A DNA stretch of 64,000 bases from Welwitschia mirabilis (lineage: Eukaryota; Gnetophyta; Gnetopsida; Welwitschiales), in the NCBI GenBank assembly GCA_051453625.1, contig JBOZIK010000001.1, positions 287,055,746 to 287,119,745 on the forward strand. The letters run 5' to 3'. A program made the position numbers and the translations under genes. Below the pieces are notes generated by a model. That model searched no databases, was not told the origin of the DNA, and saw nothing but the letters and a program-made list of their open reading frames with translations. Positions 46,945 through 58,906 of the stretch are shown here, piece by piece. Numbering within the stretch: position 1 is the first letter of the stretch; every line of letters starts with the position of its first letter.

Positions 46945-47392
46945 AAATCCTATGGAATTCCAGTTTTCTCCCCTTGATTTCTCCCAATAGTAAAGACATT
47001 GATTAAAGTTATCTATTATGAGCCACTTTGATTTATCTATCATAGTCAATTGTAATTACCTTAATGTAGAAGCTTTATCTTAATTATTTTAAGGACTATA
47101 GATATTTGTTATAGTCTAGTCTTCTTTCTTAAGAAAGATAGTTAGGTGGTTCCTACTACTTTTAACTAAATATACCTCCTTTTTCATGAGAATCATGAGA
47201 CCTCTTAAGTTTCCTTGGGCTATAGAGGTAAAAGTATTCCACTGCTATGCTAGATTCTCTATTTTCATTTCATCTCTCATTTTTATTTCTTGTAAATAAA
47301 CTAATTTAATATTAAATTGACTAATGAGATTTCTTAGGGTCTTTTTCTTGTAGGAAGATCCTAATCCCCTATACTTCCATGAGAGATAATTT
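46945..47392 (-). pseudogene. LINE ORF2 AP-type endonuclease domain
   Basis: Minus-strand reading from about 47385 gives SWKYRGLGSSYKKKTLRNLI, then LVYLQEIKMRDEM, NLRGLMILMKKEV, ITNIYSP and KWLIIDNFNQCLYYWEKS. These match the L1-type endonuclease motifs: SWNVRGLGxxxKRxxL, LQETKM with the catalytic Glu kept (Thr to Ile next to it), GGLMILM, TNIYSP and GDFN, here DNFN. It nicks the target DNA in target-primed insertion. Scattered stops follow the same C-to-T/G-to-A pattern. Confidence 0.88.
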
Positions 47393-47429
47393 ATTGAATC
47401 TATTTTTATCCATGTCTAGGAGCTTAACC

Positions 47430-48649
47430 TTTTTTTACAGTATCTTTAATGGTATCTTAGGAGCTATTGACCACATTATCTATAGTTTCCATTTCTTGGA
47501 GGGTTCTATTACTTGGTATTACTCTCATCTAAACTTTCACATCATTTAACTCTTTTGTGTTTGATGGATTTTAAAGTTACTAAGTATCCTCTTATTTCAT
47601 AAGAGATTAGAAGGGGTTGTATTACCTATCCCATTTTTTCTTCTCCTTTGTTTTCTTGGTTTCCTTAGGGAAAACTGTAGTGCTATTCATCATTCTTTCC
47701 TTCCTATGTTTATGTTAATAGATGCTCTGAATATGTCTGGTTTTTCTACAAAAAGAATGGATTTCATTTTGTTTTTATTCAATGTTAATTAATAATTTTC
47801 TACATCCTTCCCTTACATGGCCCATTCTCCCACAATAGGAGCATCTCTTTTCTATAGAAATGCATATCTCTGAGATGTGTTCTAAATTCTCACAAATATT
47901 ACATGGGACTAGGAGGTTCTCATAGGTAACTTAAGGGTTACATATGTCCCATTTGAAACTAAACTTTATAGATTATATCTTCTTTGTGCCTTCTAAACTC
48001 ATCTAAATGCAAAATCTAGCAAGGACTATCCTCATCTATTTAATGGTGATTCTATCAAGATTAATTAGTTCACCAAATTGGGATGTGATTTTTCTTATGA
48101 GGTTTTCATCCCAAAACTCTAAGGGAAACTTTGTAAAAGTAGATTCATATTAGCAATTTCCTAAATAAGCTCGAGTTTAATGGCATCCTCGATGTCCATT
48201 TGACTAGAGTGAGCCCTTTCATCCCAAATAACTAAGGACCTATTGTAATGATCTCATCCCGAGCTCATTTATTATTTGACTAAAAAAGCATTAATCCTTC
48301 CAACATAGCAATAACTTCAACTTTACTAATCCTTATCCATTTTTTTCTATTCATTATATAATAAGATTAAGCCTGNNNNNNNNNNNNNNNNNNNNNNNNN
48401 NNNNNNNNNNNNNNNNNNNNNNNNNNNNNNNNNNNNNNNNNNNNNNNNNNNNNNNNNNNNNNNNNNNNNNNNNNNATCCATTTTTTTCTATTCATTATAT
48501 AATAAGATTAAGCCTGGGTCTTAGACCAGATGAAACAAACTTGCCGATTAAATTATATTGGAGTTTCTTCTTTATCTCTGAACAAGCACCTTCATCAATA
48601 TCTAAGACTAGGCTTTTTTTCCTTCCCTGGATAATTGAGTCTTTTCCAT
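47430..48649 (-). pseudogene. LINE ORF1: DUF4283 region and two CCHC zinc knuckles
   Basis: A Met codon at 48649 (minus) opens MEKTQLSREGKKA, followed by DIDEGACSEIKKKLQYNLIG and FVSSGLRPRLN, the DUF4283 pattern with the LIGKF-type core. PLEFWDENLIRKITSQFGEL near 48110 is the second DUF4283 half. YENLLVPCNICENLEHISEI near 47930 and RCSYCGRMGHVREGCRKLL near 47850 form two CX2CX4HX4C knuckles, both with all ligands intact. ORF1 proteins of plant LINEs bind element RNA. A 100-N gap at 48376-48475 lies inside, flanked by the same 41 bp on both sides. Stops make it non-functional. Confidence 0.87.
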
Positions 48650-48949
48650 TTTAGGGAATAAGCCCCTCTTTAAACCCTAAATCAAAAGAATGTAGAAGTA
48701 TTAATTAAATGTGGCAACTTACCTTAAGAGAGTACATCTAGTGGTTGATATTACCTCCTATATGCTGTAGTTTTCTAGAATCGAAACTGCCCCCATCAAT
48801 CTAAAGTCTTTCAAGTCTTAGATCCCTTCTACACTCTATATCCATCGCTGCTTTTTAATTTCTCTCAAGTTTTTCATATTACTATTCATTTGTTTAGCTA
48901 TTTTCTCACCAATTTTTTAAACTAATCATTTACCATAAGACTAGAGAAT
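48650..48949 (-). mobile_element. LINE 5' untranslated region
   Basis: Sequence between the ORF1 start and the LTR-B edge. It has no coding similarity and a composition like the LINE body. LTR-B similarity begins at about 48950, so the LINE lies at the very 3' end of the internal region of the LTR-B element. Confidence 0.5.
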
Positions 48950-49289
48950 GTTAGGGAGGGAATAAACTATCATTTTTCTAAGTAGTCTAGGTTGAGTATT
49001 TACAAATATTAAATTTAAATACTATCTCGATAAGATTAAATGATTTCTAGTACCTCATTGCAAATTAATCAAATTTCATATTATCTTAATGTGGATTCAA
49101 GTCTAACTAATCCTTAGGAGAAGGATAAATCCTTCTTATATGGTAAGCATGATATTTAAACCCTTATTCTTAGAAGAAGGATAAAACCCTTAGGAGAAGG
49201 ACAAAGTCCAGAATAGAATGAGGCTGTTTAAAATAAAGATAAGTTATATTAAGAATAAATATTTATAATTTTGTCATATTGGATCATCT

Positions 49290-50380
49290 AGTAGTAGCCA
49301 TCATGGAGTATCTTAAGACAATGCATATTCACTAGTTTGAAGACAATTGAAATCTACTTCTATTAAATTATATTAAATGTGAAAACAACATATACAATTT
49401 AAGACTAACACATATTTCATTGACATCAACTACTTGATCTATACAAAAAACTTTATAACCCATGAAATTAGTTAGCAAATTTATGGAGCATAGATAAGAC
49501 TAAGAGAATTAGATAAAAATTACAAGTTTAGAAAACAATATTTGAATAATAAATTAAGAAATCAACCATCTAAATAATCTTAGATAGGCTACTTATCATT
49601 TGATTTAGAAAGAAAACATGATAAAGTCATTAATAATACATTTTTCATCTTATTATGCTTTATATATTTTTGGATAATAATGTATGTAAGTAAAATAGAT
49701 GAGATTTGTCTCTTTTATGCTTTTTTGAAAAGGAAAAAAGAAAAAAGTAAAAAAGTCAGAAGGGATAATAGAGAAGTTACATAGATAAGGTTCTTATTAC
49801 TCTATGGTTAATTGCAATATGATCTTATGAACGACTAATATATCTATGATAAGATAATGCATAAGATTTAATTTAATCAACTCACACTTAAATAAGTATT
49901 ATCATTAGATGATAAACACACAATAAGAACTTATCACTTTCTAGTGCCATTTCCATTAGAATAACCATTAGTTCACCATTATGATTTATGAGATAAGATG
50001 AAGAATAATCATAAGAAATGAAGACTTAGTTATATTTTCAAATATAGGATAAAATTCCTATAGCACATGATGCATTTTTATTATAGTTTAGATCTATGTG
50101 CTTCATCTGTATTTTACATTCTATAATATTCAAACTTTGTTTAGTGCTTTTTGGCAAACTAGCTTATGTATATCCTTAGTAGGCATTAATAAAAATCCTA
50201 ACTCATTGTTATTCATGTTTTTTTTAAGATTTAAATGAATATATCATTCTTATTATTTTGTGAATGAATCTTGAATTTCAACTTACAAATATAAAACAAT
50301 GACATAATCTTAAAGTTAGAATAAATGTAATAAACTTATTTCATCATGTGATGAGGGACTATCATAGTATAAGAAGGGAA
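49290..50380. other. 1.1-kb segment present only in the right LTR-B
   Basis: Alignment between the two LTRs stops near 49290 and resumes near 50380 (AATTGGAATAATATAATG). The segment is A+T-rich, with an A/G-rich patch at 49730-49760. No element ends were recognised. Either an insertion in this LTR or a deletion from the left one. Confidence 0.5.
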
Positions 50381-50559
50381 ACTACAATAGTTATTTAAAG
50401 TTACCATTTTATGATACTTTTTTCCCTTGATATCTAGTAAAATTGGAATAATATAATGAAATTTTATCACAAAAGGTAAAATTTTATGAGATCAAGTTGC
50501 GTTGAGTAATATTTTCATGTTTTTATTCAAAAAAACTTTAATAAATTTTTTTCTTTTAT

Positions 50560-51180
50560 TGTAATCCCATTACTTAGTGATAAAATGTAATAAGATATTT
50601 AATGGTCTTTTAAACATTAGACAAGTTTAATGCAACATAATATATGACAATAAAACAACCCTATTTTTATCACATGATGATAAAAAGGAAATACATGTTA
50701 CAAAAGGAAATAGCTATAGACTAGTAATAAAGAAGAACAAATCAAGACATTTATTGCATAGTAATAATAAATAGAAAAATTCTTATCAAGAAAAAAAAGG
50801 AACAACTATTTTATTCAAAGAATAATTATCACTCGATAACAAAGAGAGAGCATTATGTTTCATTTACAATTTATAAAAAAGTAACAAAACTATTTTATCA
50901 TGAAGTAATGATACAATAAAAAGAGAGAAATTTCAATTTATTTGTATGTGATAATATAAGATAAAAAATAGGCATTTTAGATTCATCACATGAAGACAAC
51001 AAAATATGAATAGATAGGATTTTTTTAATTTATTATATGATGATGATAGAATATGATAAAGATAAATTTTTAGATTTATTGAATGCAATGATAGAAGATG
51101 AAGAGACATACATTTGAGATTGTTGCTACATAATAAAAAAAAGACAAAGATGCAAACATCATGAAAGGAAAATACAAGAA
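50560..51180. repeat. Tandem array of about 45-bp units with palindromic core, right LTR-B
   Basis: Counterpart of 20680-21360. Units include TTATCACTCGATAACAAAGAG near 50827, TTATCATGAAGTAATGATAC near 50897, ATTCATCACATGAAGACAAC near 50981 and AATGATAGAAGATGAAGAGAC near 51089. Presence in both LTRs shows that the array predates insertion of the element. Confidence 0.7.
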
Positions 51181-51272
51181 ATTAAAAAAAACTTATATAT
51201 TAAATCAATTATTATTTACATTTGATTCCAATGTTATTTATAGTTTTCCCATTTTAGTATTGTAAATTCTAT

Positions 51273-51284
51273 TATAAATATAAT
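51273..51284 (+). promoter_or_regulatory. TATA-like box of LTR-B, right copy
   Basis: TATAAATATAAT, the same motif and context (followed by CCCTCT) as 21483-21494. Confidence 0.5.
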
Positions 51285-52060
51285 CCCTCTCTAATGAAAA
51301 AAGAATTGATTGAAGTATTGATTTCACTTGAGAAAATTACTCCAATGCTACTTGTAATTTTATTTCCTCTACAATAAATCTTAAATCATAGTGTTATTTA
51401 TCTTTTATTTTGTTCCATGACATGAAATCAATTTAAGACTTCCTTATTGAAATATTATCATAATACATTCAAACTATATTCTTTAATTCATTATTTTCTT
51501 CTTTTTTAATTGTTTTTCTTTCTATTATAGAGTTAATTAGAATACAAGATTAGTTACCAAGCATACACATTAATTTCACTCTACTCCACCTATATTATTT
51601 GCATCCATATCAATTTTATATGCATATAATGAGTTTAATTTGTAATGTAATTCTTAGTGTAGATTATTGTCTTTCTTTTGTTCTATGACATGTAATTCAT
51701 TCGCAGCTTCGTTAGGAAACTACTTTGCAAGCAATTTTACTTTGTACTTAAATAAATCATTACTAGGATTATAAACTATTAGCTTTATAAAATCAATGTC
51801 ATTCATCTTTTTCATTTTAAATACATGTAAATGATTGAATTTAATTACTTCTTTTTTCTTTTATTTTTTATATAAAATTTCAATTTATTTAAGTTTTTTT
51901 GCATTTATTAGTTAGGTAAATAAGTTAGTGACATGTGATTAAAGCAAATCTAATTTTTATTATTTTAAATTCACTTCCAAATGATTCTACAAAATAGATA
52001 GATAGGTCATGATCATCTTGTTTTATCTCTTACTACTTAAAAATCATTAATAGTAATAAA

Positions 52061-55000
52061 CCCTCTGGCTTTAGGATCATGATGAGGGTTATATACGAAC
52101 TAACTAAGGGCATTATAAAATTTCTTTATAGTGCATAATTTCTATTAGCTTCTCTTCATTTTTCCTTCTTAACCTTTTTTTAATAACCATTGTGGAGAAT
52201 TCTAACATTCTGTTAATGATAGAAACACACATCAATGATCTTGAATTTCAGCTAATGATACTACTATTAAACTATGTATAAAGGAATAATAACTTATATA
52301 ATCTAATATTGATGTATGCTTGATGGAAGGGATTAGTAGAATTTCCATAGAATTCTTTTAAAATCATGGAAATATATAAGTTAAGGAAAGATATCAAGCC
52401 ATGAATAAGACCAAAAAACCTAGATGAGATTAATTAGATGGAACAACAAAACTTAAATCACATACTAAGAAACTAACCTTCAAAATATTTTCATTCATGC
52501 TTCTAATTGCCTTAATTCATGAAAATATCAATAGAACATATTTTTTGGTTAGTAGAACTTTTTAAGTTATATGAGTATTATAAAGTTACATGAGTATAAT
52601 TATTTTATACATTGATAAATATGTAAGTTTAAAACCACTAAAAAATAAAAATCATAAAAATATTAAATAAAAAAATTAAAGAATCTTAAAAAATAAAATC
52701 AAGGTACTATTACAACTTATAACAGAGTGTTATAGGACTTCCATCAAATTAGAACAGGCTAGTCATAGACCATAAATTATATAATTTTTGCATCATGATT
52801 TCATATGATTTTAATTAATATATGTAAATCATGAGATTCATATGCCTTAAATGAATTCAAACATCAATTAACATGTGAAATACTTCATTTACTAAAGTTT
52901 GATATAATTTGAATAGAAATTATTAACTTCCATCAATTTGGAAAATTTGTAATTATCATTCATGTAATCTTAAAATGGGTTTTGGAGGGGAGGTGGTTTT
53001 AGAACTTAAAAATAGTTTATATTAGATAGTAAAAATGAAAATGCATTAAAAAAATGAGGCATAAATCACTTAAAATATTTTTAGATGAAATAACTTAGGA
53101 GGTAACACATTGTTTCATTTCTACTTTTATGAGAAAGGTACACATTATACAAAATAAAAAACTTTAATTTGTATCAAGGTAGATATTACACAAGATATCT
53201 CCATGTCTAGTATTGAATTATACATGCATACATTAATATGTATGTATAAAGAAGATAGACATTTTATATGATGAAGATCAAGAATGAGATGCTTTTACAA
53301 GATGTCCTTTTTTATGAAGAAGATGCAAATTATATAGTATGAAGGCCTTGATAACAGTAACATATGATTTATTATGGAGATAACATATGTCTCTTCTTGA
53401 AAGATTAGAAAACTAGCATCTGAATGTTATGGCTATACTAGTTGCAAAAAAATGAAACCTATGTGAACATCACTTTTCATAGGAATGACCTAATGATATA
53501 TGTATATGTAACTATATATATATATTCATAAGTATTAAACAAGTTACAGATAGATATATCCTCTATCATAATACTTATGGTATATTCTAATTGAGATCTG
53601 CTACATGAGTTACACATATATGCATACTTAATGATCTATTTTGCTAATTAGAAAGTTGAAAAATCTAATTTGATATATGCATAACAAGGTTGGATATTAG
53701 TTGTAGAATTTGTTTTCCTCCTTTGATGGAATCTCTTTTTCATAATTATGATGGACTTATAGATTTAAAGTAATAAATCACTAGAAATACATTATAGTGC
53801 ATATATTTCAGGAATTAGATTGAATCTTATCATATTAGTATTTAAAGTATTAGTTAAAATAGACATTTAAGATGCAAAGTTTATCTTTAGTTCATTTATT
53901 TAACTAACTTACCACCTTATTTTATAAATTTTATGTTTTAATACTTTAAGATTTATTTTTTTAGTAATAAAATTTAAATCCCTACATGATTGATAGGAGA
54001 ACGAATAATATATGTTAATAACTTGAATCAGATCTATAAAGTTAGGTATGATTTATCATTAATTTTATAATTAGCTTTTAAATTATGTAATTCTAGGCCA
54101 TGATAAGTAAAGGTAAAGATTCACAAAGCCTAAGTCTCATCCTGTTTAATCATTTTGTCCATAAAGAATACACTAAAAAGTAAATTTCCAAATTGTTCCT
54201 TGATCTATGTCACTTTTAATCTCATTTATCAATTTTCTTATTTGGAACAAAAACTTAGAATCATCCTTATTTATATAAAATTAACCTTAAATCAATCCTA
54301 TTCTTATTGGTGTCACTACTATTACTAAGATCTTACCATTATAGAATTAAACTAGCTTCATTGTACCATTTTCTCTCATTTTCACTAGCACCATGATTAT
54401 ATCTAGTAGCACTACCATGTTATTTCTAATGAATGTGCCATTAATTAAACTTGAAGCTCACTCTCACTACTTTTATCCTTCTTGACCTTATCTATATTGC
54501 CTGAGTTCCTTTTAGATGGTCTTGTTAGTTTACTAGAATCATTAACCTATAAGCAAACTATTCCTTATTGTTGATTTGATCCTTACTATAACATGCCTAC
54601 ATTTTACTATTTTGTTTGTAAATTTTCAATTACTTAATCTAGGTATCACCATCACCATTTATTCCAATATCATTGCTAGATTATAGACCTAGGCCTACTA
54701 TCTTAACGTGCTTATAACCCCCTTTTCTCATGTACCTACAACCATTTTTGTTTATAGACATAACCAATTTTATCATTATTATTATTATTATTGGCATCAC
54801 TATCAATTTTGGATTATAACGAATTTACTATTATTATATCTAAATCCTTGTTGTATAATGTCTACCTCAATCAATGACCACCATAGTTTCTTATCATAGA
54901 CCATAGTATCTAGTTGATTTCAATATTTTTCAATAGAATGGACATTCAAATATTGGCTTATTAAGCATGATATAATGTACATTGAAAAAAAAGAATTAGA

Positions 55001-56444
55001 GATATTAAAGATACTTGATATAGAAAGCTATGAATACCTATTTCCTATGAGAAATCAAAGAATCCTATGATAATATATTCATCCTACATATAGGTCAATA
55101 GGAGAGAGATCAAAAGAAGAGAAATGTAAGTGAAAAATCACTACATAGATTAAATATATTACCTATAAAATCACTCACAACTTAATTTATAGAGGTCTTA
55201 GTATACCTAGACTTAATTTTCATTTGTTTAGTTTAGAGAAATAATTGGATTTATCATTTGATGAGCTCAATATTAAGTATGCCTCAACAAGAAGGGATCA
55301 ATTCCTATCAATGTTTATTTAAAATTTAGTTAGTACTATTTAGATTTATTATTAAAAATATTTATTCTTTATCTTATGTAATTAATGATATCTTATTCTC
55401 TTTAGCCCTTATGTCCATATACTTATGAATGCTAGGGAAACATCAAAAAATTTCTTCTTCCCACTATCATTAGTAATATTATGAGATATGTATATGATAG
55501 TAAGCCTTTTTATATTGAGGGTATAATAAAAAGACAATATATTGTATTAATGATAAGTAAATCACATGCACATGATATTATGATAGACCTAAGTAGCCTT
55601 TTAAAGATAAAATGAAAACATTAAGAGCTTAAGAGTAGGAGAATGAAGGAGAAGAAGAAGAAATACCACCTTCACCTCCATATTTCCACAGATGCATGGC
55701 ATTAAGATTTATTTATTATAAAATTTTTTTTTAAAAATTTTAAAAAAAGGAAAAGTTCATAGAGGTTGTATCATCTAAATAGAGAAATGTTTCTACAGGC
55801 TTTAGAGGAGGATGTGGGGGAACCACAAAAAGTCATGAAGATATGTAATAAGATTTAGTGTAGGCTCTCTCATAGAGAGCCTAAGAATCCTTGCACAAGG
55901 AAATCCTTCTATCTCTCTCTCTTTTTTCTCTTTTTCTATCTTCTATCTATTATTTTGTTTTATTTCATTTTGTAATATCTAAAATGTTATTGAGTTAAAT
56001 AATAGTAAAATGTGTGTTTTCTTCATTAAGTTTTGTGACTTTATGTGATATTTTTCAACTTTTGAACTTAATTTAAACATTAGAAACAATGTATAAATCT
56101 ATTGGGAGGTTTTGAAAATTAGTATGGTGTTTTTTTTTAAGAAATTCATTGAAAAATAATTCAAATCATGTAAAACCATATTTATTTTATTTAAATAGAA
56201 AATTTAAAAACTAAAAATTTGGCTAAGAAAATGAAATCTCTATGATGAATTTGAATGCTAACCTCGTAACTTCCATGATTTAAGAAGAGTCTACTATTGA
56301 TCAAGGATTCTTAGATTAATGGTAAGCATAAATTTAATTATTAATATAAGACATGGATAAGGTACATTAAATTTTTGAATTTGGAGATAGCCTTTATAAT
56401 ACTACTTTATAGAAATTTAAAAAGAGACTAGCAAATAGTAGTTA
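52061..56444. other. A+T-rich region with no recognised gene
   Basis: Should contain the remainder of the LTR-A copy 2 element if the LTR-B element inserted into it, but no gag-pol segment could be identified. Simple-sequence patches: TA repeat near 53515, ATT repeats near 54775-54795, and a CT-rich run at 55905-55950. The 63-codon frame at 54708 is built on the ATT repeat and is not a gene. Confidence 0.45.
55861..55883. other. Perfect 10-bp inverted repeat, 3-nt loop
   Basis: TAGGCTCTCT then CAT then AGAGAGCCTA. It stands out for its G+C in an A+T-rich setting and is followed by a CT-rich tract. It could be part of an LTR or another element end; no T-run follows directly, so it is not called a terminator. 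Confidence 0.6.
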
Positions 56445-57545
56445 GATGGTGTTTTCACACTTGAATTTCTACATTTCTTACCCTTCAGTAAATTAATATG
56501 TTATGAAGTCTATGTAACATATTTGTAATTAACTTTTACTAATCATTGTTATTTATTAATTACTAAAATTATTATTAAAAAGGATTAATTTTTAGTATTT
56601 TATTGATAGATCATCCCAAGTTTCTCAAACTTTATTAAAATCAAACTAACCAAAAATGCTAATACCACTATTTAGATTAGTATCACCATTGATGTTATAG
56701 TATAAAGTTGGTATTACAAAGAAAAATAATCTAATCAAATGCTAAGATGATAAATTAACTTTATAGCCTAATGCTAAACTAGTCTATGAATATTAAGGAT
56801 ATGTGTCACTATATCATTATTAATACTAAGAACATATCAATTGATAACTTTATATTAAATAAGATATATAAAGACCAACATACCTTAAGGGCTAGTCATC
56901 CTTCATTCTTCATCTTTCATATTTGATTGATACTAAAGCTTGGTGTTTGCCTTCCTTAAAGTTTTATTTATCATCATTAATTATAACTTTACCATTTCAA
57001 GTATACAACTTGAATCAGAATGATAAGAGCTTATCTCATTATTAGTTCTTAAGCCTCCTTCATATCTTTTTAAATATAAATAGATGATTAATACATTAAT
57101 AGATGATATTTTTCATGCCATCCAAGTGTTTTGCCATATTTCATTATGATGTTATGATAATTTCATTACTTGTATTTTCTTCATATTTAGTACTTTTATT
57201 AGAATAATTTATTATGCATCTAGCAAACTAAGTTGTACGTAGTGAATTAGCTCTTATGTGGCTAAGGTTTCATGATAGATTATCTTATGAAGAGTTACTC
57301 CTGATTCCTAGGAGGAGATACTAAATTTCTCAATTAGTTTTCTAACACTTCTTTCAATCAAAACCTCCTTGTGAAATATTTGCTAGTTCTTATAAGATTT
57401 GAAATACATTTTCAATCATTAAGAGAGAGTAATCATTAGGGTTCTATTTACTATAATAGAAGCCCTAATTTCTTATTTAAAACTACTACAAATACCTTAA
57501 CTACTAGGATACATCTTCCATAAATCATAACCTATTATAAAAGTT
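56445..57545 (+). mobile_element. Decayed LTR, family A, copy 3
   Basis: Begins CACTTGAATTTCTACATTTC, matching copy 2, and follows family A to CATCTTCCATAAATCATAAC. It lacks about 200 bp of the middle (the TATGAGA...GCACTTTGG part) found in copies 1, 2 and 4. No primer site follows; within about 120 bp the sequence becomes gypsy integrase. Confidence 0.75.
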
Positions 57546-57659
57546 AAAATAAAGTAGGATGATCCTTATCTATTCAAGTATTATTTTGATTAAATCATTT
57601 ATGGATGCATTCCATAATATAAAAATTCAAATATCTTAAAATGTGCATATGATGAAGTA

Positions 57660-58530
57660 TAAGAAGGTTAGTGTTTTATTTTTTCCCTTCCTCTAAGAAA
57701 CATTTTTGTTAAGTTCTTTAATATAGAAAGATAGAACAATTTTTATGATGTATATTTTATTTAGCCATTTCTTTCATATTTTGGATATTTGCACTTATTA
57801 GTTCATATACACTATGTCACTTAGTGGCGCAAAGCTATCTTAAGTAGAAAACATGATGCTACAATAGCCATGAGATTCTTAAAATAACATATTTTATCTT
57901 ACTTTGATTATCTCAAGGAAATTGTTAATGATAAATGAAATATGGATCCATTCATAAAGTTGCAACTACTTAACATACATAAACTAATGGTTAAGTAGAA
58001 GTTATAACTAATCATTTAAAAAGGATTTTATAAAAATAAATGGAGTACAATGTACAAGATTGATGATGCTATCTAGACTATTAGATTACATATAAAAGCT
58101 CCATTAAAACATTTTCTTATAGTTTTATTTTTACAAAAGCTTATTACCTTCTTCTAGAAATTAAAGATAAACCTTTCTGGATCATGGAAAAACTTATTTA
58201 AAAACTTTATGAATACTTATGATTTAGAAAACTTATTCCTAATGAATTGGAAAAACTAGAAATGGATCTTATAAAAATTTTTGAATATAAAAATAAAGAA
58301 TAAAAGCCTATTCTAATAAATACATCCTTAAGAAAAATTTTGAATTGAAGAACTTGGTTTTTCTATATAACTCAAAATACACAAATTATTTGAAAACTTA
58401 TCTCTAAATAAAGTAGTCTATTTTAATTTTTAGGAGTATTATTTTCATAGTTCTATCAAGTTGTTAAAAACAATTATTCATTTAAAATTAATGGCTAAAG
58501 ACTTAAACATTATCATAAACCTATTCTTAT
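57660..58530 (+). pseudogene. Ty3/gypsy integrase, core and C-terminus, orphan
   Basis: Plus-strand readings: NFYDVYFI-PFLSYFGYLHLL near 57740 (family [24 protein letters not shown]), HDATIAMRFLK-HILSYF near 57860 (family NDAxVVxKFLKxNIFSRFG), KIDDAI-TIRLHIKAPL near 58060 (family KLDDALWAYRTAFKTPIG), NELEKLEMDLIKIFEYKNKE near 58240 (family NELEELRLxAYENAKIYKE), and YSFKINGxRLKHYH near 58480 (family FKVNGQRLKHY). Stops throughout. No gag, protease or RT precedes it; LTR-A copy 3 lies directly upstream, so the front of the element was lost. Confidence 0.8.
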
Positions 58531-58906
58531 GATTCATGAATTAAAAAAATTAAAAAAAGAAAATAAAGTTAAAATTTATTTTAATCAAGAGATAAATGTG
58601 AATAATGAAAAGTTCTAGTTTTATTGGCTAAAACTTAGAATTATAATAAAGTACATGTTTTAACTAGTTCATGTTATTAGATGTTAATCTCTTAGGTGTA
58701 CATTATGATAAATCTATTCTCATGGTCCATGACTTAAAATAAAAAAGAAAAAAGAAAAAAACTAAAATAAAGCTAAAATTTATTTCTACTAAGAGATAAA
58801 TTTGGATAATGTAAAGTTTTAGCCTTATCATAGCTAAGATCTAGAGTTATAATAAAATACATGCTTTAACTAGTTCATACTATTAAATGTTAATCCCTTA
58901 GGTGTG
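58508..58906. repeat. Tandem duplication of about 193 bp
   Basis: Unit 1 is 58508-58700 and unit 2 58701-58906; both begin CATTATSATAAAYCTATTCT and end CTTAGGTGTRCATT. They have diverged by many substitutions and small indels, so the duplication is old. It lies just after the integrase stop region, in the 3' untranslated part of the element. Confidence 0.8.

Larger units (their letters stand above)
48950..52060 (+). mobile_element. LTR, family B, right (3') copy
   Basis: Same orientation and order of blocks as 20250-22260, beginning with TGTTAGGGAGGGAATAA and a duplicated GAGAAGGATAA segment near 49110-49205. About 1.1 kb at 49290-50380 is absent from the left copy. The pair bounds about 32 kb that includes plus-strand gag-pol, so they are taken as the two LTRs of one nested element. 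Divergence between them is high by eye, which means an old insertion. Confidence 0.72.

Noticed and set aside
54708-54899. 63-codon frame rich in Tyr and His
   Set aside because: Arises from ATT/CAT simple repeats; no conservation signal.
55861-55883. Hairpin as a Helitron 3' end
   Set aside because: No CTRR end at the usual distance downstream and no TC 5' end was found.
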